Positions 1-8,914 of a stretch of 64,000 bases of DNA are shown here, piece after piece. Each line of letters opens with the position of its first letter. Positions within the stretch are counted from its first letter, which is position 1. Source of the DNA: an uncultured Planctomycetaceae bacterium (lineage in GTDB: Bacteria; Planctomycetota; Planctomycetia; Pirellulales; Pirellulaceae); assembly GCA_903863885.1 (NCBI GenBank), contig CAIPEB010000189.1, positions 1 to 64,000 on the forward strand, given 5' to 3'. A program made the translations under genes and the position numbers. The notes below the pieces were generated by a model. The model ran no database searches and was not told the origin of the DNA. It worked only from the letters and a program-made list of their open reading frames with translations.

Positions 1-508
1 AGTCGTTGATCGAATCGTCCGTCAAGTTGATGACCACCGCAGTGTGCCTGCCGTCCGGACCGACCATCGCACCCTGCAAACGCCTGACTGCCTCGGCATA
101 GGGAACGCTCGACGGCGGCGCGGTGATGCGATCCAGCACGCGCCGCGCAGTATTCACGCTCTTGAAGTACTTCATGTACTTCGCTGCGTTGGGCCGCGTG
201 GGATCCGTCGGAATCAGCGTCTGGGCCAGCTGCTCGATGCGAGGATCATCGGGCTCGCTGTTCTCCGCCGAAGGATCGCCCCCCAGCTTGCATCCGTCCC
301 ACGTCACGACCACGAACTGGTCGCCCATGAAATGCTGACGGAACCAGTTCAGCTCGCCCGTCTCGGTGAACGTCTTGGGAATCCAGTCCCCGACCTTGTT
401 CGTGTTGCTGTCAACGGCCAGCTTGGCGTTGTACAGCAGAAACGGCGTGGCCAGACATACGATCGCAAGAATCATCCATGAATAGCGTGCGTAGAACGAT
501 TTCTTCAT
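1..508 (-). CDS. MMPL/RND-family exporter, N-terminal part
   Basis: The gene runs off the left edge of the window; about 169 codons are visible, read from an ATG at 508. The protein starts with a basic tail and one membrane segment (residues about 9-27, WMILAIVCLATPFLLY), followed by a soluble stretch with NTNKVGDWIPKTF and, further on, a QFVVVTWDGC strand. A first membrane helix followed by a large extracytoplasmic loop is the layout of RND-superfamily MMPL proteins, and planctomycetes carry many of these. The expected role is proton-driven transport of a lipid or hydrophobic substrate across the inner membrane. Substrate and partners cannot be told from this fragment. No other gene shares its transcription unit inside the window. 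Confidence 0.72.
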   Translation of the reverse strand, partial: MKKSFYARYSWMILAIVCLATPFLLYNAKLAVDSNTNKVGDWIPKTFTETGELNWFRQHFMGDQFVVVTWDGCKLGGDPSAENSEPDDPRIEQLAQTLIPTDPTRPNAAKYMKYFKSVNTARRVLDRITAPPSSVPYAEAVRRLQGAMVGPDGRHTAVVINLTDDSIND

Positions 509-1146
509 ATCGGCTTCCGGCCTATTCGGTAGGAGTTCCATCTCGCTAAGCTCGTTCCGCCGGCAGCCCACACGGATCAGCGTCTCTGTATCCGGGCAAA
601 TCCGACTTCGCGATGTCCCGTACTCCGTTTATCGCTTAACGTACGACGCATGCTAGCGTCGGCCCTGTGCCAGCGGCGGTCAAGGAATGCCCCGAGGGTC
701 AAAAAAACTCGGCGGGGCACGAACGACTTCACCTCCGTTGTGAAGATCGGTCGTGAAACTGCCTGCGCACAGTCGTACGTCGCCTTGCGGCGATTTTCAC
801 TCTGTTGGTTATCGCCCTGTTTTGCTCTGCCGCAAAAGCATGATCGAATCAGGTCCGGTCAGGCAAGCAGCGAAAACTTTCCATCTCGCTGCCGACCACC
901 CCGTTTGGTGGTTTTATTCGCCTTTGCGCCGCAAGGATCACCGAGACTTCCAAGTCGCACGATTCCTGGAGAATTCCCCTACCGCGATGGCTCGATCGCT
1001 CGGGCAACCGGCGACGGGCCTTGATTTCAGTCGTTGATTCGGTTTTGCTTTGGCCAGCATCCCCAAGCGTCGGGGCGAAATGAACGCAGGCCCGCGTGTC
1101 GTGTCTGTCGTTCCGGTGACGCAAAACACCTGATGAGAGGGCGCAG
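509..1146. other. intergenic region, no convincing gene
   Basis: About 640 bases separate the divergent exporter and transporter genes. Short open frames exist on both strands but have no recognisable product, no ribosome binding site and no family-like composition. One hairpin, ACCACC (895-900) pairing with GGTGGT (907-912) and followed by TTTTA, could act as a weak plus-strand terminator. No known riboswitch core was recognised upstream of the ion transporter. Confidence 0.5.
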
Positions 1147-2715
1147 ATGAGTCACGCGGACGAGCAAGGAAGCAGCACGAGGATGGTGATAGCGATCGCC
1201 GTCCTGCTGTGCGTTTACGGAATCGCCTGCTGGAAGGGAATTCCCCAGGAGGCAACGCGGCAGATCGTCGCCGGCGAGACCGGGGCTGAAGCAAAGCCGC
1301 CGACCGACTCGCGATCCGGCGAAGCAGGCCATCAGTCCGCGGGAGACGCCAAGTCGCATCCGCCTTACTTCATGATCGCGCCGTTTGCGCTGTTGCTGAT
1401 CGGCATCGCCGTGTTCCCGCTGACGCCGCGCGTCGCCGATTGGTGGGACAACAATCTGCACCGGTTCTACGTCGCGTTTGGCCTGGGATTTGCCACTCTG
1501 CTTTATTACGCCGTCGCTTTCGAGCATCCGGTCGAGGGCCATTTTCCCGCGGGGCACATCGCAAGCCCCAGTGCGGGCGGGCTGAACCTCGTTTCTGCGT
1601 GGACGGTTTTCGAGAACGCGATTTTCGGCGAGTACATCCCCTTCATCGCCCTGCTTTTCACGCTTTATACGATCTGCGGCGGGATTCGGATCGAAGGCGA
1701 CCAGCCGGCTCATCCCATGACCAATGCGGTTTTCATTGCCGCTGGAGCGCTATTGGCGAGCATCATCGGTACGACGGGCGCAGCGATGCTGTTGATTCGC
1801 CCGCTGCTGGACACGAATCGGCAAAGACGCCACGTGAAGCACACCGTGGTGTTTTTCATCTTTGCCGTCTGCAATTGTGGGGGCTGCCTCCTGCCGCTGG
1901 GCGATCCGCCGCTGTTCCTGGGGTACCTGCGGGGCGTGGATTTCCTGTGGACTCTGCACCTGTGGCGTGAGTGGCTGTTCGTCAACGGAATGCTGATCGC
2001 AATCTACATCGTGTGGGACCGGTTCTGGTTTTATCCCCAAGAGTCGATTCGCGACATCGTGCAGGACGAGACGCGAGTGACGCGGATGCGTTTCCGGGGA
2101 CTCTGGCCCAACGTGCTGTTGCTCGCCGCGGTCGTCGCTTCGATCGGTCTGCTTGATCCGGCCAAGCCGCTGCCCGGTACGGACTGGCATCCCTGGCTGT
2201 ATCTGCGCGAAGCGATTCAGCTGCTGCTCGTGCTGATCTCTCTCGTCGCCGGATCGCGGGCCGTGAGATTGTCCAACAACTTCAACTACCATGCGATCAC
2301 CGAGGTCGCCGTGCTGTTTCTGGGAATCTTCATCTGCATGCAGCCTCCGCTGCAGATCCTGCACGTGGAGGGCCCGTCGCTCGGATTGACGACTCCCGCT
2401 CATTTCTTCTGGGCCGCCGGCAGTCTGTCGGCGGTTCTGGACAATGCTCCGACTTACGTCGTCTTTTTCACCACGGCGCAGTCGCTGGGCGGGAACGACC
2501 TGATGGCCGGCGTCCAGCAGAGCCTGCTGATCGGCGTGAGTCTGGGTGCCGTTTTCGGGGGCGCCATGACCTACATCGGCAACGGCCCGAACTTCATGGT
2601 CAAGGCGATCGCCGAAAAGTCGGGTGTTGCCATGCCCAGCTTCTTCGGTTACATGCTGTACAGTTTCGGGATTCTGCTTCCGCTGTTTTTGCTGACGTCC
2701 TGGCTGCTGATCTGA
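1147..2715 (+). CDS. NhaD/CitMHS-type ion transporter (Ion Transporter superfamily)
   Basis: A polytopic inner-membrane protein of 522 residues with about twelve hydrophobic segments. After the first helix lies a hydrophilic insert (about residues 37-75), then paired halves typical of the Ion Transporter superfamily. The diagnostic region is the re-entrant loop NCGGCLLPLGDPPLF (near residue 240); a second loop, SLSAVLDNAPTYVVFF, lies near residue 435, and GNGPNFMVKAIAEKSG is near 480. These loops match sodium/proton antiporters of the NhaD/ArsB/CitMHS group, where the Asp and Asn/Pro residues line the ion path. Likely role: sodium-proton antiport, with citrate-metal transport the alternative. 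The ATG follows GAGAGGGCGC. The GH127 gene starts 68 bases downstream and may be co-transcribed. Confidence 0.8.
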   Translation: MSHADEQGSSTRMVIAIAVLLCVYGIACWKGIPQEATRQIVAGETGAEAKPPTDSRSGEAGHQSAGDAKSHPPYFMIAPFALLLIGIAVFPLTPRVADWWDNNLHRFYVAFGLGFATLLYYAVAFEHPVEGHFPAGHIASPSAGGLNLVSAWTVFENAIFGEYIPFIALLFTLYTICGGIRIEGDQPAHPMTNAVFIAAGALLASIIGTTGAAMLLIRPLLDTNRQRRHVKHTVVFFIFAVCNCGGCLLPLGDPPLFLGYLRGVDFLWTLHLWREWLFVNGMLIAIYIVWDRFWFYPQESIRDIVQDETRVTRMRFRGLWPNVLLLAAVVASIGLLDPAKPLPGTDWHPWLYLREAIQLLLVLISLVAGSRAVRLSNNFNYHAITEVAVLFLGIFICMQPPLQILHVEGPSLGLTTPAHFFWAAGSLSAVLDNAPTYVVFFTTAQSLGGNDLMAGVQQSLLIGVSLGAVFGGAMTYIGNGPNFMVKAIAEKSGVAMPSFFGYMLYSFGILLPLFLLTSWLLI

Positions 2716-2783
2716 AGGCGCGTGCACACGCGGCCGGCAAGTAAAGGACGGTTGGACGGTTTTCATGGGAAGGACACAGAACA

Positions 2784-5216
2784 ATGCATAGCCTCGCACG
2801 GATTGTTGCCTGCGTTTTCGTTTCGATTCCGTTGATTGCCGCGGCCGCGGAAAGGGACTACCCGTTCGCACCGGTGCCGTTCACGGCCGTGCACGTGCAG
2901 GACGGGTTCTGGTCTCCGCGCATGGAAACCAATCGAACCGTGACAGTCTGGTATGACTTCCAGAAGTGCGAGGAAACGGGCCGCATCGACAATTTCGCCA
3001 AGGCGGCCGGCCAGATGCCCGGCGAGTTCCGCGGAATTCCCTTCGATGATTCGGATGTCTACAAGGTGATCGAGGGCGCGGCCTACGTGCTGGCCATGCA
3101 GCCCGACGAGAAACTGGATCATTACCTCGACGCTTTGATCGCCAAGATCGCCGCCGCCCAGGAACCCGACGGGTATCTCTACACGGCCAGGCGTCTCTTC
3201 ACACCCGAGAAGATGCCTTCGATGTCGGGCAAGACCCGCTGGTCGAATCTCGGATCGAGCCACGAACTGTACAACGTCGGGCATCTCTATGAAGCGGCCG
3301 TTGCTCATTTCCAGGCGACGGGCAAACGGACGCTCCTGGACGTGGCGACGAAGAACGCCGACATGCTCTGCGCGACGTTCGCGCCGGGCAAGCTGCAGGA
3401 GCCGCCGGGACACGAAGAGATCGAGATCGGTCTGGTGAAGCTCTATCGCGTGACCGGGCAGGAAAAGTATCTGAAGCTGGCCCAGTTCTTCATCGACATC
3501 CGCGGCCGTGCCGAAACGCATGCGCTGCGCGGCGCGGGCCAGCAGGATCATCAGCCGATCGTGGACCAGGCGGAAGCGGTGGGCCACGCGGTGCGCGCGG
3601 GATACCTCTACAGCGGCGTGGCCGACGTTGCCGCCATCACGGGCCGCGAGGACTATCTCAAGGCGATCGACCGGATCTGGGAGGACGTGGTCTCGCGCAA
3701 ACTGCACCTGACCGGCGGCATCGGCGCCAGCCCCGGGGGCGAGGCGTTCGGCGCGGCCTACGAGTTGCCCAATCGCAGCGCTTACCTGGAAACCTGCGCC
3801 GCGATCGCCAATGCCCTGTGGAACCAGCGCATGTTCCTGCTGCACGGCGACGGCAGGTATGTCGACGTGCTGGAGCGGGTGGTCTACAACGGTTTCCTCT
3901 CCGGCATCTCGCTGAGCGGGGACCGCTTCTTCTATCCGAATCCGCTGGAGACGGACGGACTGTCGCAATTCAATCACGGCTCGAGTCAGCGGGCGCCCTG
4001 GTTCGGCTGCTCCTGCTGCCCGGTAAACGTGGTGCGGTTCATACCGAGCATTGCGGGATACGTGTACGCGACCCGCGGCGATGATCTGTACGTCAATCTC
4101 TTCGTCGGCGGAACGGGCAGCGTCAAGCTCGCCTCGGGCGATGTGAAGGTCACGCAGGAGACGAATTATCCCTGGGATGGAAAGGTGTCGATCGGCCTGC
4201 AGACCGAGAAGCCCCGTGAATTCACGGTGCGAGTGCGGGTTCCGGGCTGGGCGCGGAACGAACCCGTCCCCAGCGACCTGTATCGCTTCGCCGATGAATG
4301 CAAGGAGGCCGTGTCTTTAAGCGTCAACGGCGAGCCCGTCCGGACCGAACTCGACAAGGGTTTCGCAGTCATACGCCGGGAGTGGAAAAGCGGCGACAAG
4401 GTCGAAATGAACATCCCCATGCCGGTGCGCCGGATTGTCGCTCACGACAAAGTCGAAGCTGACCGGGACCGGGTCGCCATCCAGCGCGGACCACTGGTGT
4501 ACTGCGCGGAAGGCGCGGACAACGACGGCCACGTGCTGAATTTCGTATTGAGCGGCGAGCCGAAGTTCCGCACCGAGCACTGCGCCGATCTGCTCGGCGG
4601 AGTCACGCGGATCAGCGCCGGCGGCCAGGCACGTCGTCGGGGAGAAGACGGCCAGGCCCTGCTCGATGCGGCCGAAATCCGCCTGATTCCCTATTACGCG
4701 TGGAATCACCGGGGCGCCAACGAGATGCAGGTCTGGCTTCCCGTAAAAGCCGATCTGGCCCAGATCGCGCCGTTGCCCACCGTCGCATCCGGCAGTCGCG
4801 CGACCGCTTCGCACGCGAACCCGCCGGACAGCCCGAAGTCGATGCAGGACCAGGTCGAGCCCAAGAACTCGGGAGACCATGACCTGCCGCGGTTCACATG
4901 GTGGGACCATCGCGGCACGAAGGAATGGGTGCAATACGATTTCGCAGCCGAGACCCGCGTGAAAGGAATCGAAGTTTACTGGTTCGATGATTCAGGGCGG
5001 GGGCAGTGCCGAGTGCCGCAGAGCTTTGAGGTTCTTTACAAGGACGGCGACGCGTGGAAACCGGTGCAGCCCGGCGAACCGGTCGTGGTGAAGAAAGACG
5101 CGTTCAATCGCGTGCTGTTCGCGCCGGTGAAGTGCCAGGGGCTGAGGTTGCAGGTGCAACTCCAACCCGAGTTCTCGGGAGGCGTGCTCGAATGGCGCGT
5201 GCTCAGCGACGGGTAG
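2784..5216 (+). CDS. GH127-family glycosidase (DUF1680, beta-L-arabinofuranosidase-like), secreted
   Basis: An 810-residue protein with a signal peptide (residues 1-22, ending AAAAE). The (alpha/alpha)6-barrel family DUF1680/GH127 is recognised from FWSPRMETN near the start and from two catalytic clusters: E336 and C338 in YLETCAA, and C411/C412 in WFGCSCCPVN. In the characterised bifidobacterial enzyme one Glu and three Cys at equivalent places hold zinc, one Cys being the nucleophile; all four are present here. The C-terminal part (about 680-810) looks like a discoidin or beta-sandwich carbohydrate-binding module (WVQYDFAAETRVKGIEVYW). Expected action: removal of beta-L-arabinofuranose or a related sugar from polysaccharide outside the cytoplasm. 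A GH172-type gene lies at 38-40 kb. Exact substrate is not predictable, because GH127/146 relatives vary. Confidence 0.88.
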   Translation: MHSLARIVACVFVSIPLIAAAAERDYPFAPVPFTAVHVQDGFWSPRMETNRTVTVWYDFQKCEETGRIDNFAKAAGQMPGEFRGIPFDDSDVYKVIEGAAYVLAMQPDEKLDHYLDALIAKIAAAQEPDGYLYTARRLFTPEKMPSMSGKTRWSNLGSSHELYNVGHLYEAAVAHFQATGKRTLLDVATKNADMLCATFAPGKLQEPPGHEEIEIGLVKLYRVTGQEKYLKLAQFFIDIRGRAETHALRGAGQQDHQPIVDQAEAVGHAVRAGYLYSGVADVAAITGREDYLKAIDRIWEDVVSRKLHLTGGIGASPGGEAFGAAYELPNRSAYLETCAAIANALWNQRMFLLHGDGRYVDVLERVVYNGFLSGISLSGDRFFYPNPLETDGLSQFNHGSSQRAPWFGCSCCPVNVVRFIPSIAGYVYATRGDDLYVNLFVGGTGSVKLASGDVKVTQETNYPWDGKVSIGLQTEKPREFTVRVRVPGWARNEPVPSDLYRFADECKEAVSLSVNGEPVRTELDKGFAVIRREWKSGDKVEMNIPMPVRRIVAHDKVEADRDRVAIQRGPLVYCAEGADNDGHVLNFVLSGEPKFRTEHCADLLGGVTRISAGGQARRRGEDGQALLDAAEIRLIPYYAWNHRGANEMQVWLPVKADLAQIAPLPTVASGSRATASHANPPDSPKSMQDQVEPKNSGDHDLPRFTWWDHRGTKEWVQYDFAAETRVKGIEVYWFDDSGRGQCRVPQSFEVLYKDGDAWKPVQPGEPVVVKKDAFNRVLFAPVKCQGLRLQVQLQPEFSGGVLEWRVLSDG

Positions 5217-5276
5217 ATTCCTGGAGACCCGAATCACGCGGCACGGAAGTCCCTCCGAGGGAGAAAACGCCGTCCG

Positions 5277-6497
5277 ATGAGAATGTCGACGATTCTGCCC
5301 GGCGTCCTGCGTCGCCTGCGGAAACCCTATCGGGCAGTCCGTAGTTTCCGCCTGTGGCAACGTTACACGCTGCGGATCTTCCGAGGCACGGCCCGCGGTA
5401 CCGAACTCCCCCTCCGGATGGCCTACGCGGGAAAGTCGAACGAAAACAGGCACTGGCTCGTGGACCGGGTGTTCGGCGACCAAGTCGAGATCGAACACGA
5501 GCGGAGGTTATGGGCAGTGCAAGCTCAGGCTGCGGTGCTCTCCCGCCGTTGGGACAGCGATTTGGCCGTGTGCGAAACCCTGCCACCGGCGGACGAATCC
5601 CGCGTGCCGAGCGGAAGCTACCTGCTGCCGTTCTGGGTCGAGTTGGCGATGGGGATCACGGAAGCGGATTTGAAGGGCTGGTGGGAACGCTACCGGAAGA
5701 TTCGCAGCCAGATTCGCAGGAGCGGCCTGAGCTACGCGGTGCGCAGCGACTGGGCGGCGTTCGAGGCGTTTTACCACACCATGTACATCCCGCACATTCG
5801 CCACCTGTACGGACCTGCGGCACGCACCGCACCCTACGAGTACGTCCGGAGTATTCATGAGGAATCTCTGTTGCTCCTGGCAATGCAGGGCGACACGCCG
5901 GTCGCGGGAATCCTGATTGACCTGGAACATCGCGAACCCGTGCTGCGCGTGCACGGCGTTCTGGATGCCGCCCCCCAGTACGTCAAGGCCGGGGCGTTCA
6001 GTTCGCTGGTCCTGTTCGCGGTCGAGGAACTCCGCTCCCGGGGCTTCGACCGCATCAATTTCGGCGGTTCGCGACCGATTCTGAATGACGGGCCGCTGCA
6101 CTTCAAACGGCTCTTCCGGGCCTCGGTGGTCGAGAAGCCGCAACCCCGGGACGGGGATTTCATGCTGACCCCGCGCCGCGACACTCCGGCCGTGCGGCAG
6201 GTTCTCCTGGCGAATCCTTTCGCGTTCTGGCGAGGCAAGCCGCTCATGGATTGGGCGGTGTTCATCGACCGCCGCCAATTGGAGGCCATTGACACATTGT
6301 GCGACACGCTGCAGCACCTGGCCGTCGCCGGACTGCAGACGCTCCATCTGCACGTGTTTGACGCCGCCGGCACCGATAGTCTGGCGGAGGCCGCCATTCC
6401 GCTTGCGAAGTCGTTGGGAGTCCCCGTGCGGATCGACCGCTGGCCGAGCAGCGCCGTCATTCCCTGTGTTCCGCCCGGGTCGCTGCCTCAATCCTGA
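5277..6497 (+). CDS. GNAT/FemAB-like acyltransferase
   Basis: A soluble 406-residue protein without signal peptide. Residues about 150-300 carry the fold of the BioF2/FemAB-like GNAT domain (Acetyltransf_6): WERYRKIRSQIRRSG, then FEAFYHTMYIPHI, a LLAMQGDTPVAGILIDL strand and the acceptor-loop strand FDRINFGGSRPILNDG. Such proteins transfer acyl or aminoacyl groups and in bacteria are often tied to exopolysaccharide or envelope modification. The start at 5277 follows GAGGGAGAAAACGCC and lies 60 bases after the GH127 stop, so the two genes may share a transcript. No substrate can be assigned. The gene is convergent with ptsP, leaving only 37 bases between stops. Confidence 0.75.
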   Translation: MRMSTILPGVLRRLRKPYRAVRSFRLWQRYTLRIFRGTARGTELPLRMAYAGKSNENRHWLVDRVFGDQVEIEHERRLWAVQAQAAVLSRRWDSDLAVCETLPPADESRVPSGSYLLPFWVELAMGITEADLKGWWERYRKIRSQIRRSGLSYAVRSDWAAFEAFYHTMYIPHIRHLYGPAARTAPYEYVRSIHEESLLLLAMQGDTPVAGILIDLEHREPVLRVHGVLDAAPQYVKAGAFSSLVLFAVEELRSRGFDRINFGGSRPILNDGPLHFKRLFRASVVEKPQPRDGDFMLTPRRDTPAVRQVLLANPFAFWRGKPLMDWAVFIDRRQLEAIDTLCDTLQHLAVAGLQTLHLHVFDAAGTDSLAEAAIPLAKSLGVPVRIDRWPSSAVIPCVPPGSLPQS

Positions 6498-6534
6498 ATT
6501 CCAGTGCAAGCTGTGCACAAAACGGCTCAAGGGC

Positions 6535-8709
6535 TCAACCAATCGCGAGCGATTCCAGATTGGCGCGGACGCGGCTGATCTGATCGACGGCGACGCTGAG
6601 CGAGTCGGCGCCCATCTGGGCGAGCATGCGCGAGCCCTGCTCGTCGGCCGCCAGTTCGCCGCACACCGTCACGGACTTGCCGGCCCGATGCCCCGCGGAA
6701 ATCACGTGTTCCACGGTGCGCAGCAGACCGGGGTGCATCAGATCGCAGACGATTTCGGAAACGGGATCGTCGCGAGTCACGCCCATTGCGGAAGCCAGCA
6801 GATCGTTGGTGCCGATGCACAGGTAATCCACCTGGTCAGCCCATTCGTCGACCATTGCGGCTGCGAGCGGCACTTCGATCATGATCCCCACCGGCACGTT
6901 GGCGGCAAAGGGCAGCCCCTGCGAGTCGAGTTCATCGCACGCCTCGCGAATCGCCTGCTTGACCCACTGCAACTGGGCTCCCGAGATGATCAGCGGAACG
7001 AGGATCCGCGCGGGCCCCGCCACGCCGGCCCGCAGGATCGCGCGGACCTGCTGTTTGAACACTCGCTGCACGGCGGGCGAGCGCAGCAGCAGACGCCAGT
7101 CGAGGCTGCCCGGATCGGATTTGCTCCCGGAACGCGGCAGAGCCTTTTCGGCGCGCAGATCAAACGTGCGAATGCTGGCCGGCCGCCCCTCCAGCATGCC
7201 GAGAAACTGCTGGTAGTTGCGGACCTGCTGTTCCTCGCTGATCATGTTGCGGCGCGACAGGATCAGAAACTCGGTGCGATACAGGCCCACTCCCGCCGCT
7301 CCGCGCTCGACCGCCAGCCTGGCTTCCGCCAGCAGATTCACGTTGGCCTGCACGACCGGCAGCTTGCGATCCGCGGGTTGAGACGGACCGGCCGGTGCCG
7401 TCGGCCTGATTTCCTGCGGCCGCGCATCGATCTCGGCCTGCCGGGCGGCGGACTCCGACAGCAGCGACTCGGACGGCTCGACGTACACGAGCGAGCGGTT
7501 GCCATCGACCAGCAGCCTTGCGCCCGAGCGAACCGAGGCCGCCAGGTTCGTCACCTGGGCCACCATGGGGATCTTCAGCGTTCGGGCCAGGATCGCGGCA
7601 TGGCTGTGCTTGCCGCCGCGTTCGACTACGACCGCCGCCAATCGTTCGACATCCACGGAGAACAGATCCGAGACGAGAGCCTCTTCGCCGACCAGCACAA
7701 CTCGTTCTTCGCCCGCCTGATCCGCACGCATGCCGGGCCGCAGGTGCCAGAGAATGCGGCGGAACACGTCCTTGATATCGTAGAGCCGATCGCGAAAGTA
7801 CTCGTTGGAAATCTGCTCGAACAAGCGGGTGTATTTTTCCGCGGTGTGAAGCACGGCCGACTCGGCGCTCACGCCCTCGCTCAGAAATTGATCGAGGTCC
7901 GACTGGATCTTGCTGTCCTGCAGGATCAGCAACTGGGCCTGCATCACGGTTCCCTGATCCTCGCCCACGAGCGAGGCAATCCGATGACTCAGCCGATCCG
8001 TCTCCTGCCTGGCCAATTCGATCGCTTCGGCCAATCGTCGCGATTCGTGATCGCGGTCGCCCGCTTCGCTGGCCAGCAGATGCCAGTCAAACGTCCTGGC
8101 CCAGTATGCCGCCCCGACGCCGAGACCGGCGCTGAGCGAGGTCCCGTTGAGCGGACGATCGACCGGCGTTTCCGCAGAGGCCGACTCTGAATCGCTGGTC
8201 GATTCGACCTGCTGGAGCAGCCAGGCGTCGCTCACCAGAGGCGACAACTGCGAGGCGGCGGTGATCAGCATGCGCACTTCGTCCGCGGAGTAGTCGCGGG
8301 GCAGCACGGTCTGCAGCACCAGCACGCCCGTGACCTGTCCGGCATCGAGCAAGGGCACGCCCAGAAACGAGTGATACTCGTCTTCGCCCGCGTCGGGGAA
8401 GTACTTGAACCGCGGGTGCGAGAAAGCTTCTTTCACGACGACGGGGCTGGCCTGCTCCGCGGCGAGCCCGGTAAGCCCCTCGTCCATCCGCATGCGGATT
8501 CGGCCGATTGCTTTCTGGTCGAGCCCGACCGTATTGGCCAGCACCAGTTCGCGGCTGCGTGGTTCGAGCAGATAAACCGAACAGACTTCCGTGCCGAACC
8601 TCCGCTGCAGCAGCTGCACGATATTGGAGAGCGTCTGCTGCGAATCGTGGCTGTGCGAGATCAGCTGGCTGATCTCTTCCAGCGTCAGCAGGAGCGAGGT
8701 TTCTTGCAT
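6535..8709 (-). CDS. ptsP: GAF-domain Enzyme I, nitrogen-type phosphotransferase (PtsP)
   Basis: A 724-residue cytoplasmic protein. A GAF sensor domain fills residues about 10-165, the PEP-utiliser N-domain about 190-330, the swivelling phosphohistidine domain about 335-410 with H370 in GGKHSHAAILART, and the PEP-binding TIM barrel about 450-720. The PEP site looks intact: R478 (LYRTEF), R514 (RTFD), R539 (DWR), E612 (IMIEVP), D636 (GTNDL) and C683 (CGELAADE). It should transfer phosphate from PEP to an HPr or NPr protein in a regulatory phosphorelay, with GAF sensing a metabolite. The usual TQY after TND is LAS here. No HPr, EIIA or sugar permease gene is nearby, as is common for this nitrogen-type branch. 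Confidence 0.9.
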   Translation of the reverse strand: MQETSLLLTLEEISQLISHSHDSQQTLSNIVQLLQRRFGTEVCSVYLLEPRSRELVLANTVGLDQKAIGRIRMRMDEGLTGLAAEQASPVVVKEAFSHPRFKYFPDAGEDEYHSFLGVPLLDAGQVTGVLVLQTVLPRDYSADEVRMLITAASQLSPLVSDAWLLQQVESTSDSESASAETPVDRPLNGTSLSAGLGVGAAYWARTFDWHLLASEAGDRDHESRRLAEAIELARQETDRLSHRIASLVGEDQGTVMQAQLLILQDSKIQSDLDQFLSEGVSAESAVLHTAEKYTRLFEQISNEYFRDRLYDIKDVFRRILWHLRPGMRADQAGEERVVLVGEEALVSDLFSVDVERLAAVVVERGGKHSHAAILARTLKIPMVAQVTNLAASVRSGARLLVDGNRSLVYVEPSESLLSESAARQAEIDARPQEIRPTAPAGPSQPADRKLPVVQANVNLLAEARLAVERGAAGVGLYRTEFLILSRRNMISEEQQVRNYQQFLGMLEGRPASIRTFDLRAEKALPRSGSKSDPGSLDWRLLLRSPAVQRVFKQQVRAILRAGVAGPARILVPLIISGAQLQWVKQAIREACDELDSQGLPFAANVPVGIMIEVPLAAAMVDEWADQVDYLCIGTNDLLASAMGVTRDDPVSEIVCDLMHPGLLRTVEHVISAGHRAGKSVTVCGELAADEQGSRMLAQMGADSLSVAVDQISRVRANLESLAIG

Positions 8710-8914
8710 TTCAGCGATCGCCTCCCAAGCACCGCGGCCGCTGCTGTGTAACCGAGAAATTCGGCTGCCAGCCTTCGGTGGTGTTCACCGCATTATCGGT
8801 TTATATTGGCCGCTTCCAAGTTGCACGGCACGGTGCGGCCGAAGTTGGATGCGCCGCACGCGACGCGAACTTGACCGCGAGTAGTTTTCAAATCACCCCA
8901 ACGGGGAACGATGA

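Noticed and set aside
650-1024. Plus-strand open frame of 124 codons before the ion transporter
   Set aside because: No ribosome site, no family-like sequence and it overlaps other equally random frames.
1750-3977. Long minus-strand open frames opposite the ion transporter and GH127 genes
   Set aside because: Both sense genes have complete family motifs, signal or membrane segments and ribosome sites; the antisense frames have none.
6289-8190. A 633-codon plus-strand open frame opposite ptsP
   Set aside because: PtsP motifs are complete on the other strand; the plus frame has no family resemblance.
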